Shown here piece after piece: positions 24,026 through 36,329 of a DNA stretch of 64,000 bases. The notes under the pieces are model-generated. The model made no database searches and had not been told where the DNA came from. It saw only the letters and a list, made by a program, of their open reading frames with translations. Numbering within the stretch: the first letter of the stretch is position 1; every line of letters starts with the position of its first letter. The position numbers were made by a program, and so were the translations under genes. This DNA comes from Membranipora membranacea (Eukaryota > Bryozoa > Gymnolaemata > Cheilostomatida > Membraniporidae). Where the stretch lies: assembly GCA_914767715.1 (NCBI GenBank), contig OU612068.1, positions 17,546,001 through 17,610,000 of the forward strand, given 5' to 3'.

Positions 24026-24900
24026 TCAGATTATAATGGGAATATACAGTACTTTGTTACTAAGGCGTATTGTTATGACACAGTGGTTTTGATATTCTGC
24101 ATGTGATATCAAAACACACAGAATTTATCTATTGAATGAACGAGTGAATACAAGGCATTATTTATCTGTCCCATTTGGTTTAGCTGGTAAAATTGGATAG
24201 CATATGACATTTCATAATACAATGACAATGCTAACGATCTAAATCGAACATGGCAAAAAATTTCAGCTCTAGCTCATCCGACAGTGAGAATGAAAATTAC
24301 AGGGAGATTAACAGCTCTAGTGAGAGCAAGATTGAATATCATTTAGGAGGCATTTGTAGCCAATCGACGTCGAGTCCATGTGATTATCAGAGGGAAAATA
24401 TCTCTGAGGTAGTCACACCACTCAAGTTTAAACCTGTATGATTTCGGCCACTGGAAATAACCCACAGTGCTTTGGCAGATACAACATTTTCTGTTAACCA
24501 TGGTTACTGCTCGAGATAGAAATTGGCAATATAAAGGCAGATCAGTACATCGCTAAGTATTTCAAGGTTTTGTTTACATTAATATGATGAATAAATGAGA
24601 TTGTGGCTATGACATTCCAATCAAACTCCGTCTTCAGCCCGCATGAAAACCAGTTATATGCTTCAATTATTTAGCTTCATGAATAGCGGCTCTCAATAGA
24701 ATTTCAATGGAGGATACAAAATTTACACAGGTAGATTGCGTGTTTTTCTTGAAAATATGTATTTCCAAATCGCACAGAAATCTAAAATAAATTCTTTGTA
24801 AATCTCGACATTTCAGGCATTAGGATGATGTTAAAATCCAAAGCATGCAATGATTAATCAAGGAGTATCTCCCTGGATTAATACTGAGTGATTTGAGGTT

Positions 24901-25314
24901 TTGACAATCTTTTCAACAATTTTTGCAAATATTCTGATGTTTAAACACTCAAGGTTTTTTTTGGATAAACTGTGTTGTTTACATTGTTTAAAAACGGAGC
25001 ATGACAAGGCAAAACTAGAGAAGTTACAGAAAACTAGTAGTAAAATTGTTTTAACCGAGGTCGATGATTATTTTTCTAGATTAGATCAGCTTAATCTTAC
25101 AAAGACTGACGAGTTTTTATTTTCCGTCTGTGCTCACTATTTTAGTAAAGTTTCTGAGGACCCGAGCCATCCTCTTTTTAATAGAATCAAGATCAATAAT
25201 TTTAAAACTTCCTCTCGTAAACCTGTAATATCAAAATACCATCCTGAGAAGTGTCGAACTGAGAAGAGCAAGAAGAGTTTTTTTCAGTTTTTCATGTGGC
25301 ATTATAATACATGA
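24901..25314 (+). pseudogene. Unassigned open frame, possibly the C-terminal end of a decayed non-LTR retroelement
   Basis: I do not recognise this with confidence. The second half of the frame is protein-like: LTEVDDYFSRLDQLNLTK, LFSVCAHYFSKVSEDPSHPL, then basic residues and a KSKKSFFQFFMWHYN end. That layout (Leu-rich repeat-like stretch, a CxxxFxKVxxxPxHPLF block and a short aromatic end) resembles the C-terminal tail of some non-LTR retrotransposon polymerases. No RT catalytic motif is present. The first about 35 residues are low-complexity and probably not coding. It could instead be an exon of an unidentified gene. Confidence 0.3.
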
Positions 25315-28052
25315 AATACTTTTTTTCTATAACCAACCTACTTGTATCATTTCTTTCACTGGGAAATAATATTTTGGTTGTGAAATAAACACATACATAC
25401 ACAGAAATTACAAGTCACCAAGTAAATTCAACTCAATAAATTTGTCATCTAGTTGTTTCGGACTTCAGGGTGATGTAAAATGTAAATGAATTTGACTGCC
25501 TCCTAAAGAGGAGTATTGATAATCGTGTTAGGAGTGGGATACCTGGAGAAACTTTCTATTTTTTCATTAGATCTTGTCCATCTGTGTGCATCACAGATAC
25601 TTAGGAAATTAATTTGTCGAGTTTTTGAGTTATTTCGTCAGTATGGATCTGATTTGGGAGGCTAGTGTTGGGTAAATTGCAAGATTTGGTACAAACTATA
25701 GAGCATTGCATGGACCATTTTTGGGTGAATCTGAAATAAGCAAGGCTTTGTCAGCAGGAAGAATCAATTGCTCCATCATAATCTTATTTTAACAGAGCAA
25801 ACAAGCGTGTCGGTCTGAAATAAAAATGACTCATTTTCATGCTTGAAAAACAGCGGACAGGGAATGCGTCAAAGTCATAGTCGTTGATTGTAATGTACAG
25901 TGGTTTTTCTAATCTTTTCTTTGACATGGGCTCATAACAGATATAAAGGTTGTTTTGATTAGCGGTCTCAACTCATCAAATAGTGTGTATACAAATTATA
26001 TAACTTGCTTTTGAACTTTTATGTCATCAGACAGACTTGTGAGTGACTTTGTCATTTATTTGCAAAAGTTGTTATCTAACCACAATAGTCACTAATATTA
26101 CAGTATTTCCCCAATAACAAGCTCATCACAAATCGCCTGGACTAGTTGGGCGGTGCATGAGTAGGCAACTCAATGGTGTTAACATATAACCCCCAAACCT
26201 ACCAGACCAAATAACCCTGATGAATAATTTTATATGCAAATGCATGTGTGATAGCTGTCTTAATCTGATTTCAAGCTCAAAAATGATACCAAGAAACCTG
26301 TTCCTTTACAAACACTTTAAAAAATTAAACATGTGACAAAATTCGCTATATAATTAACCACATTCATCACTTTTAATAAGCCTACTACTAATTTATATGA
26401 TAAGACCTCTCAAATGCTCCTTCCTAATCTAAAAGTCATGACCCTGTTGAATTGATACGCTCAATTCATAGCCCACTGGGGAAATCTAATGATATTTTGT
26501 AAATAAAGTTCATCAGAGACTAACCAGTAGCCTAAACTAGAAATGAATTGATGAAACAGAAAAGTCAAAGTTTCTTGCTCACTATCTTTGGCCATCAGCA
26601 GGAATTTGTAGTATACTCACTCTTTGTCTAGTTTGTGCTGGTTTGAAAATAATTTTGGTACTGCTATAAGCTTAATCACTGTACTAACTCGTTCTTATAA
26701 CTCAAACCGACCGATGAATAATAGAGTTCATAGATAAGGCTGGTGTGGAACTTTTGGGCGCTTACTGACAATGAGCACTAGGGACTCCCATGAGCAGATT
26801 TCCTGGGTGTAGTAATATTTATTTCACAGATTCAGAGAAAGCGGCTAGAGTACAGTCGTTGATAGACAGAAAATACGCTTTGTCAGTGCTATCATTGCAC
26901 TAGGTTGCCTTTCTATCGAGAAAAGCAGTAATCGTAAGAGAAGCCATCCGGCCTAGTTGGTTGTCCATAAAATGTTCCGACAGGACCTGGTGGCATTATA
27001 AAAAAACATTCAGTTGCCTCTGGTGTTCTAGTCCCAAGGCACTGCTGCTAGCCAATACTTTTGTAGCTTGGGAGACCAAAGTTTGATGCCTGCCCATGTA
27101 TGACAAACAAATCTTTAAAAATTCTGGTATTACCAGCCAATGTGTTAAGTTGCCTATGTGATAGCTATGGATAATAGCTGGGAGTTCTGGAGTTTGTTTT
27201 CAACTGCGTTGTGCAGCCAGCAATGAAGAGGTAGTTCATTGCAGCCAGGGAGGGTGCAGTAATAAATATTTCAGATTCATATCTTTGAGTTGTCTTTCTT
27301 AATACATGAGCAGATGACTTCGATACAAAATTAATAGAGGTTGGCTAATTGTTTTCTCTGATTGGTCAGTTGGTTGTAAACAAGTAGTTGATTGGTCAAT
27401 ACACTCAAGGTTGTAAAAAGGTAAATATTATCAGAATCCAAACAGAAAATTTTGTTCTTAAAGTTATCAGGAACTTCCAGAATTAGTGGGCAAGTCAGGA
27501 AAGCCAACACATCAATTCATTCCATATTTCAAGGAGGACACAGATTGGTAAGTAGGCTGTATGCCAGTATGAACTAAACTAGTAAACCAACTCCCAACAG
27601 TGACCAATTTCTGTTGCAATATACACTGCACTACCAGACTGACTCAGACCAAGGACTGGAGTTGCTCAGACTGAGCCTGTTGGACTCCCTCCTGCTCCTG
27701 CCCCCAGCCCACCACCAACCAAGCCAATTTGGTCCTTGTTCACAAGCAGTTACAATGTTGTCCATATTCAAGTAAATAGTGTGAAACCAACAAGCTTAGC
27801 CAATTCTACAGCTTATATTTATAACCCCATCCAGTGTCTTTTCCTAAAGGCTTCTCTTGAAATCTATCTGTCTTGTACTTCTCTACCCATGTATTCGAAT
27901 GTACCTTGCGCTTTCATGTGGTTTATTCTTAACTGCCATGTCAACACTATTCCAAGTTTGCCTGTCTACAGCATGTTGCTGATTGCGCAAGATGTGGCAT
28001 ATATAGTCTCGGCAATCCACCAAAATCACAATCTATTTTAGTCTGTTAACCA

Positions 28053-31000
28053 ATGTCGCGTAGAGGAAGTACTAGAGCAGCGAAAAAAGTCCAAGACTTG
28101 GGAAAGATACTTCTGAAAGAGGAGCTAAGTGCTAAGTATAGACAGGTTAGTCCCAAATTGCTCTTAGAATTCAAGCTTTTCGATTGCCTTGATAATAATA
28201 ATACGGTATTGTCCCTTATTTTGATGTCAGGTCGAGATCAATATTAGGGCCAGCAATGAAACTGGACCAACAATCATGTCACAACTGAAGACAAATTTCC
28301 TCGGGTGGTTCATGCGATGTCAACAAACATAGAAGCCTTAATGAACTGCACCAAGATTGGAAAGCTGGCATCTGCCATCTGCATAGTAAAATGTCTGCCC
28401 TTCATTTTTACTAAAATTTTATTCATATACTTTCAGATCTCAGATATACTGAAAATATCAGAAGAAGATAGAACTGAGGAACAAATAGAGGTTTTAAGTT
28501 TCTCGCCAGATATAGTGAGCAAATGTGAAAAGAATAGACAAAAGAGAGATAATGCTAAAGCTAGAGCACAAGAGGTATGTTCTGTCTTATCTAAGCTGTT
28601 CCACATCTATGCATTTAGTCAGTCATGTGAGTCGATGCCTTACTGTGGACAACCCAATATCAATGTGATACAACTTCATTTTGATCTAAGGTGATGATTG
28701 TCTATATCAGCCTCCCTTTCTGGACCTATGTTATACAACAAAAACCTAGTATGAATAGAAAAAGTACTGTGAAGATTGTGCGTTGCCTGGAAGGTGCCAG
28801 CTTTCTCATTGGCATTGAAATTGTGAAAATGGTAACATTTTATTCATATCTCATTCTCGCAACTGTCCTTTTATTTCAGCTTCCAGATAGTCCTGAAGTA
28901 TTAGAAGAGAAATGTCTGCAACTTGCTGCAGCAATACATCGCTCTGAGCACTTAGTGGTGTACACCGGTGCTGGAATATCTACAGCGGCTGATATACCTG
29001 ACTACAGGGGGCCTAATGGTGTCTGGACTCTCAAAGAAAAGGGCTTACAAGTCAAGTATGTTGTTATTGTACATCTGGTGTGCTTCATCTGAATATGACT
29101 TACCTAGCTAGCTGATCGCTGATCTAGTTGGGAGTGACCAAATTTTAGCTATCACCAATTTTCCCTAGCTAAGACGGATTTCATTTAAAGCAATGAGGTT
29201 GAGTAAATGTTAGCTAGTCATAAATTCATCTATCGCCCGCCTGCGCGAAATAGCAAAGAATTCTTCTCGTGTATACTTTCTCATTGTGCAGTAAGAGATA
29301 TTTTAAAAGAAGTTGGTTTTGTAAACACACTCATTTCCCTTCCTTGTTTTTCCTTCTGACATAACATGGATAAGAATTCAATATTTATTAGATTCTCATA
29401 ATGTTTTGGTTTAATTTTGAATGCTTTTTTGTACAACAGGGCTAAAGATTTGAGTGAAGCTGAACCGACATACACGCACATGGCCCTGTCTAAGCTCATG
29501 AGGGTAGGAAAGGTAGGAGGATCTGAATCTTTTAGTACATATATGTAGTTAGCTCCCACTTGAGTTATCCAGTAACTGTGCTGATTGATGTTCTGATATT
29601 GGACGTGAGCATCTCACCAGACAAATAAAGTCACAACATTAACTTCAGTTATGTTTTATTAGTACTCACAACATGTCATTACTTACATAAATATATTTTT
29701 TTTCTACTATGGCAGATTAACTACATTGTGTCTCAGAATTGTGATGGGCTGCATATGAGAAGCGGTGTGGACAGACAGAAACTATCAGAGATTCACGGAA
29801 ATATGTTTATTGAGGTATTGCCATTTTTCATTACCTTTTGTGCACAGAAAGTGTATTAGACAGTTTTCCATGTTGGCACGAAGAGTACACACAATTTGCA
29901 AAAATCAAAAGGCAATAAAATAAAACTAATTGAATTTATTTCATTTCAGGCATCAACTGATGCGTGTCTAAGATTAAGCAAAAGTTGCTTTGTTGTTTAA
30001 AGACTACCGAAAAACCACAGCAATATATAGTCTGGCAGCTAGTTTTGCAGTCGTTATTCAATATTTGTATCAGTTATATATTGATTTGATTAAACTATCG
30101 TATTATAACAACTTGGATTGCCTGATTTTTTTACAGATGTGCCCTGAATGTAAGAACAATCAGCAGCGAGAGTATATAAGACTGTTTGATGTAACAGAGC
30201 GCACAGGTATGAGGAAACATGATACAGACAGAAAGTGTCACAACTGTAACACTGAGCTAAAGGACACCATAGTACACTTTGGTGAAAAGGTTAGTATCAG
30301 ATAGATTATGTTCTACAAATATCAGAGGAAGTGGGTAGTCGACGAGATAAATCTCCAAATTTCTTAGTGTCGGCTTTTAAGTACTCAAATCAATGTTATG
30401 TTTGCCTGTTTGATGTTCAATGAATAAGAAATTTATTCAGAAGAGAAAAATCCTGCAACATATTGTATTTTGGGACTTATCTCCTCATTGTGCAAAAAGC
30501 TCAAGGGTAAGAAAACTCCAGCTATTCTTCAATTTGGCCACTAATCAGATGTTTGTCACTTCCAACAGTGAATATTTTATTATTTATGTTTCATGAGAGA
30601 GTGTTTAGGTCATGCATTGATGCTTTAAGTAGATTGATCGACACTGACGTTCATATGATAATAGAATTGTAATTTAAGTTGTTGTCTTCGATGTTGTTCA
30701 CACTTGACAAAGATGGGCGTCCATGACATAAACACATACTTTTATTTTCAGGGTGCGATGACTTCTCCGTATAACTGGGAGGAGGCCAGAGCTGCCGCAG
30801 AGTCAGCAGATATGATTCTGTGTCTGGGTACAAGTCTGAAAATACTCAAACAGTACCTCTGTCTTTGGTGTATGGACCGTCCAAAAAAGAAGCGTCCTAA
30901 AATATACATAGTCAACCTACAGTGGACACCAAAAGATGAAACTGCAGAATTGAAAATTGCAGGTAATGCAATATATTCCACAATAGTTGGTTGTTATTGT

Positions 31001-32233
31001 GTATGAGAAGCATGATAATGTCATCATTCATCAATCAGATAAACATCACAAACATGATTGAATCTTGGTCTTCTGATATATTATTACAAAGGAGGTTTAG
31101 GAGCGATTCTAATGAATTACACTTTCTTGTGACGATGGTAAAAAGTATATATACTTACTGGTACAATATCAAATGGAGGTATTAACCGGTGTTATACGAC
31201 AGTCAAGGAAGCACACAAAGGTCTATGCGTTGATAATATATAGAGTTTTTTTCTCACGCTCATACAGCACACATACCAATGGCCAGAGAACATACCAGTC
31301 TAACATTCATGTGTTTGTGTTTTGTCCTCTCACAGGAAGCTGTGATACTGTGATGAGAAGAATTGTGGAAACCCTCAACGTACCTGTATCGACTTATTTT
31401 AAGTAAGCCGTCATTATTAACCTTTTCTCTTTGAACCTTACCAAACCTGCCAAAAATCCTGAAATAGCCTTAGGGTTGTCCCGCTCTCAACTGTTGCTAC
31501 AACCAAGATTTAGCTTCTTGCCCGATTTAGGCACACAACAACAAAGGATAACTGGAACACCGCCATTGCGGAAATCGAAAAATTGCTAAGGGCCCCTAAT
31601 TGTTCACACGCAATGAAAATTTGAACAGGTGTGTAAAAGACTCTAGAGCACAACATGATTTGTCTTGTATGGTAAACCCTGCTTGGGAACCTTTAACCAA
31701 TGTATGAAATGTTCTATTCTTTGTAGATATTTTGACCCTTTGTTTTCTCTGCATACACCTCTAACACCCGAAGAATACTCCACTCACTCTAAAAGAGTCC
31801 TATCGAGAGGACTTTTTGTATTCGATCATACCTACTGTGTCAAAGAGAAAGATACCTTAGACACCAAAGAGTACCAGCAGATCATACCAGTACCTTGTAC
31901 TGATAGCAAGACATCGGCTCATGTGAGTGCTGTATTTACAAGTTTATTGATTTAGGGTTCGCAGTTTAGGCAGCTCAAGAATGAATACACCCAAGATAAG
32001 AGTGCTTCCTCTAATGAATTATTTTTTGATAACAAAAATGTCTTGACATAATTAATGATGGGATATCACTGCTTGATCATTAAATTAGGCTGTACCATAT
32101 AAGTCTATGTAAGTCTTGTATCCAGCCATTGTGAAAATATTCTCAATATATATTTTTATAGGAGTTAGCCTCACCTGGTTGGTATGGTGTGGGAGTACGC
32201 AGTACAAAAGAAAGACGACGTAGAAAGATGTGA
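28053..32233 (+). CDS. SIRT7: SIRT7 homologue, NAD-dependent deacylase, complete, 10 exons
   Basis: SIRT7 is a nucleolar/nuclear class IV sirtuin that removes acyl groups from histone H3K18 and other lysines and supports rRNA transcription (family knowledge). Exons: 28053–28145, 28437–28574, 28880–29055, 29440–29512, 29716–29814, 30137–30289, 30752–30962, 31336–31402, 31727–31922, 32162–32233. They sum to 1278 bp, 425 residues, with all phases consistent. The NAD-binding and catalytic motifs are intact: [41 protein letters not shown] and the catalytic His in EIHGNMF. Zinc ligands are MCPEC and CHNC, followed by [17 protein letters not shown] and [11 protein letters not shown], the last typical of SIRT7. 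The tail ends in a basic KERRRRKM that may serve nucleolar targeting. The start [12 protein letters not shown] is the first ATG in the exon-1 frame. Confidence 0.96.
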
Positions 32234-32839
32234 CAACCTCTATCAAAGCTACTGTTGAGTCGCACAACTCCAGTTGTAAATTGGTGTCGGTTCTTACAAA
32301 TCTAATTGTACTGTCATGATTTGGATAGTTTCAAGTAAAGAGGCTCTTAATATCAAAATCCAATTTTCTTTTTAATCTAATCATATATTTCTCATAAATT
32401 TTATTGTAATTTATAATTTGTTTGTAAAAAAGGTGTTAGTTAAAAGAATTTATTTGCTCTGGTCAAAAGATATCCTTTTTTTATGGATAAATCTTCCTGA
32501 TTTTTTCATATATATATATAAGAGTAACCTAAAAATCTCCTTTTTTGATATGTGGTCTCTAGATGTAGCAGCCTTAAGGTTGTCTTAAATAAAATATTGA
32601 AAAATCTTCTAACCTTTTTTTGATCACCAAAGTTATGGGATCGTGAAACAAAAAATGTAGAAGTTTTGACCGCCATGGCTGCAATGGTGATTTTGAGACT
32701 TGTCACTCATTCATGTTCAAAGATCCAGTCTTCTACAGTTGCCAAGGATGACGCGTTTCTATTCATCAGCAGATCTGCTCTATCCACTTGCGTATCTAGA
32801 TGTAGTAGTCATCTGGTACAATAGTCCTGTTAAATATAG

Positions 32840-33097
32840 GCGGTAAAGGCATCGATTAAAATCCGATGTCTTATCACTCACCCATCCCGAGGCATGGGCG
32901 GCGAAATATTATTGCCTTATTGGCGAGGCCGCAATATCTGCGCCAATTTGCTCTCTGTTTGCAGACAGGTTGGAGCACACCTGGGGGACCAACCAATCCC
33001 CAGTCGAAGATGGACTGCAGTGGGAATCGAGCCCACGACCTTCAACACTTGCGTGTTGAAGTCCGGTGCTCTAACCAACTGAGCCACCTCCTACTCC
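32840..33097 (-). mobile_element. tRNA-derived SINE
   Basis: The head on the minus strand (about 33097 down to 33015) reads like a tRNA: GAGGTGGCTCAGTTGGTTAG (A box), a stem region, then GGCTCGATTCC (B box). The 5' GGAGGTG does not pair with the sequence after the T arm, so it is not a working tRNA gene. The anticodon region is replaced by a perfect hairpin CTTCAACAC-GCAA-GTGTTGAAG. A body of roughly 150 bp follows (about 33010 to 32850) with no tRNA similarity. A (CTCCTA)n repeat adjoins the head at about 33090–33108. Confidence 0.75.
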
Positions 33098-33364
33098 TAC
33101 TCCTACTCGGCATTGATTGTCAGGATGATGTGGGCTTGACTATTTAACCCTTGAATATGAATCAATGTGTTAATGACTGGGAAATGCTAGAATTGGGGTA
33201 GTTTTGGAAGCGTCAATTTCTTATCTCAATGCAGTTTAGTATAAGTGACTGCTATGGGCATATAGTGTCTACTTAAAATTTCTCACCATGACCATTCAAT
33301 GAAATCGTTCTTACAAAATCATTTCCGTTGATGAGTCTGAACTCAAGACCTAACACATTGGCAA

Positions 33365-35550
33365 TCATGAATTACAAGATACCTGTACACATATCAAATT
33401 AACATTCATCATCTTGTTTGACAAGATGCTATCACTATGTACAAGTGTAAAGGCTGATGTGAAATTAACAGACAGTACTACTGAAGTTATCTTACCTGTA
33501 TAAATATGTTAGCCAGATTCTGTACCCTCTTATCAGAAGACTTTGTAAGCTCAGTCATTCTTCCTCTTACTCTACTGGCAGTTATCTCTACAAAGTCATG
33601 TTCAACAAAGTACATTTTTTTACGACACAATCATAGACTTACTCAAGTTACTCTAACTGTAGATGATCTAAACTACACACTGCTTGAAGCTCCTAAAATC
33701 AGTACTCATCATAAAATACATGGACATGTTCAGGTTTGACCTGGTAAAATGAGCTGCAACATTTTATTATTGACCCAAATCAAGTTTTTCTGGTTACAGT
33801 GAGATTAAACAACTGCAATGATTTCATGCTCCGAGGTCTTAACTGATTCGAGGAATTGTTATGTACCCATTAGTTACCAATCATAAAGTACCACAGCAGT
33901 ACTTTTGATTAGTGAAGCAAGATATCACCTATTCATCCATGGAATTAATAGTAGCTTTTGTCTGTCTTTAACCAGGGAGGGTGGGACACCCACCCATCCT
34001 CCCTGTCATAACAAAGACACCAGCTTACGAATCTTATACTAAGTTCCTAATTTGAGCACTTACCCGTCTTACTAGTTGGAGTCACCAGGTATATTAGAGT
34101 GGTGATAGTCTGAATCAGCATAGCATTATCACCCCTAGAGTAAACAAACAACACAAGTAGTGATTATCTATACATATTGTATGAGCAGGCTCCAAATTCT
34201 ATGATGAATGATAATATATTTTGTTCACTATGTCACTAGTCAAGTGATATTCATTTTCATCCAACATCTGGCTTTGTGTATACTAGTTTTGTCATCCATC
34301 TTTGCAAATCAAGAAGAGAACTGCGAGCTCTGGCTAACATTTAGTTCTTTCAGTATGTACCTTGTGAATAAATTTGTCACTTTATAACACCTACCAAAAG
34401 AGATATTCAATGATGATCTTGACGCAGCCGTTGGACAGATAAAATTCTTTATTTTTCTTATCTGAAAATAATTTAACAGTATTGTAAAAGTTTTTTCAAG
34501 GATAGAATATGGATATCCAAACCTTACATACGTCTATTACATGCACCAAATTGCGGTCGGACCAATATGACTCAACTCCTAACTTTCAGACAAATGAGGA
34601 TGACAGAAGATGACAACAAACAATGCTTATGTTATGGATGGATGAATCAAGGTAGATCAGCCTGTCTTGACTATTGAAATATGATACCTTGATGAAGACA
34701 TGGACAATCCATGTTTATAATACAAAGCACATGTGGAACTCACCTAAACAAGAGTTGCATACTCCAACCATCGAGAAATGTTTGAGCTCTGGATCCTTTT
34801 CCTGGTCATCTGCCAAACAATCTATGAAAAATAATGGATACATACATGTAAATAGATACATATTGACTTTCTTCCTCCAGGAAAAAAAGGAAGTTATGAG
34901 GCTCTAACACTTTTCACAGAGGGATGTACTGCATTTTAACCGTACTAGTGGTATGTGTGTGTTTTGTCTGTCTTCTGTACGGGTGAAATATAATGCTTTA
35001 GAGGATAGCTTTCGGCTTTTGGTAGTATAATTTTGACAGCAAATGTCAATGTACACAGAGATCTCTTGTACTGTATGCCAAGAATAGAAAGTCTTTGATT
35101 GAATCACTTACCTAGGAATAAATCAAGAATGTTGAGCTGCCTGAAGTATTCAAAGTTCAGTGGGTCGTATGCGAAGTTAGCCAGGTTTGCCAATATCTCA
35201 CGTCTAGAGCCTGAAAAGAGACACCGCATATTAAAAGAGAAAATTTCCAGGGAAAATTACACATAATGAAGTAAACGATGACATTGGCAAACATGAGAGT
35301 GACTGAGGCTGGAATAAAAAGATTTGATATTTCTCTGCATTTACTACGACAAAAGCATATCCATTTACTAAACACCTAACTAAATTCATATGGAGCTCAT
35401 ATCCATAACAATTGTACTCGGAAAAACTTGATAAAACTCACTCGATAATTCAGATGATTGGTATTCATTGACCAATGACTGAAGGTAGCTCAGACGACCA
35501 ATACCGTAAGCCCCTGTTTTCTTCTCGTGTCTTGCTCTTGACGTGAACAT
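33365..35550 (-). CDS. ARMC7: ARMC7 homologue (armadillo repeat protein), 6 firm exons plus a putative last exon
   Basis: ARMC7 is a small armadillo-repeat protein reported as a spliceosome-associated factor; its role is poorly defined. Exons in coding order: 35442–35550, 35112–35210, 34744–34821, 34395–34461, 34064–34134, 33496–33587, and a putative 33365–33382. The joined frame gives about 177 residues (human protein about 198). Landmarks are [71 protein letters not shown] and [12 protein letters not shown], matching the human order. The start [11 protein letters not shown] is chosen because an in-frame stop lies just upstream. The last exon (6 codons with stop) is uncertain. The gene is convergent with SIRT7. 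Confidence 0.85.
33974..34004. repeat. GC-rich near-palindrome
   Basis: AGGGAGGGTGGG followed by CCCATCCTCCCT: 12-bp arms with one mismatch. The same string forms the palindrome at 20114–20146. Lies in an ARMC7 intron. Confidence 0.55.
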
Positions 35551-36329
35551 ACTTCATTTGTACATCTACATGCCTTGTTGCTATAAGAAGCAAAAATAAT
35601 AAATATATTGGTATTTTCATATTGAAGGGGTTGACATCAATGTAGTCTAGACCTAACAAAAGCGGGAATGAAGATTGCCTGGAAACCAAGGAGTAACCGG
35701 GTCAACGAGTAACAGGGTATCGCTGTTACTGTCAAAAATCCTGGAAGGAATGTTGAAAGTGATGGAACGAAAGTCAAAGCGACCTAGTATACAATTAATA
35801 GGAGAGTAGTGCAACTTTCTAATCACGCATACTTATGAACCGCCGCCCAACGTCTTCAAACATGCCACTCGTATCAAACTGCATACCTGTAGTAAGCAAG
35901 GCATAATATTATGATGAAATTTAATTTAGAAGAAACCTATTCACCCAAAACGACAACATGGTGGTATCAGAGCCAAGCTCAGCATGACAAAAAAATGGTG
36001 CTGATACCTGATATCAACATGCATCTACATACATCTTGATATCAGCAGGCATCTACACATCTTACTAAATGGAGAGAGCCTTATTTCCGCCTGAGAGCCA
36101 GAAAGAAAGTTTCAATGCATCAATCCATGATCTTCACACACAGTCAATGGCACCTCCCTGTTACTTATATTCAATGATGACATATCCAATTCTGCAACCT
36201 CAAGAGTTCAACTGCTTGATGATGATGAGCCCCGAGCTGGGAGACAGCCATAGGCACAGAAGAATGCGGTTATTCAGAGAATTTCTCTCCAAGAAAGTAA
36301 GAAGCCAACTCCCCAGACCACTTACATCA

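Larger units (their letters stand above)
21732..28052. other. Gene-poor region between LHFPL-like gene and SIRT7
   Basis: About 6.3 kb without a convincing gene. It holds two foldbacks (23297–23446 and 23954–24025), a short open frame at 24250–24441 with a Ser-rich start, and a longer frame at 24901–25314 described separately. The last kilobase should include the SIRT7 promoter. Small frames such as 22039–22335 and 27736–28041 show no protein family features. Confidence 0.5.

Noticed and set aside
33010-33100. Functional tRNA gene on the minus strand
   Set aside because: A and B boxes are present, but the acceptor stem cannot pair and the anticodon arm is abnormal. A SINE head explains it better.
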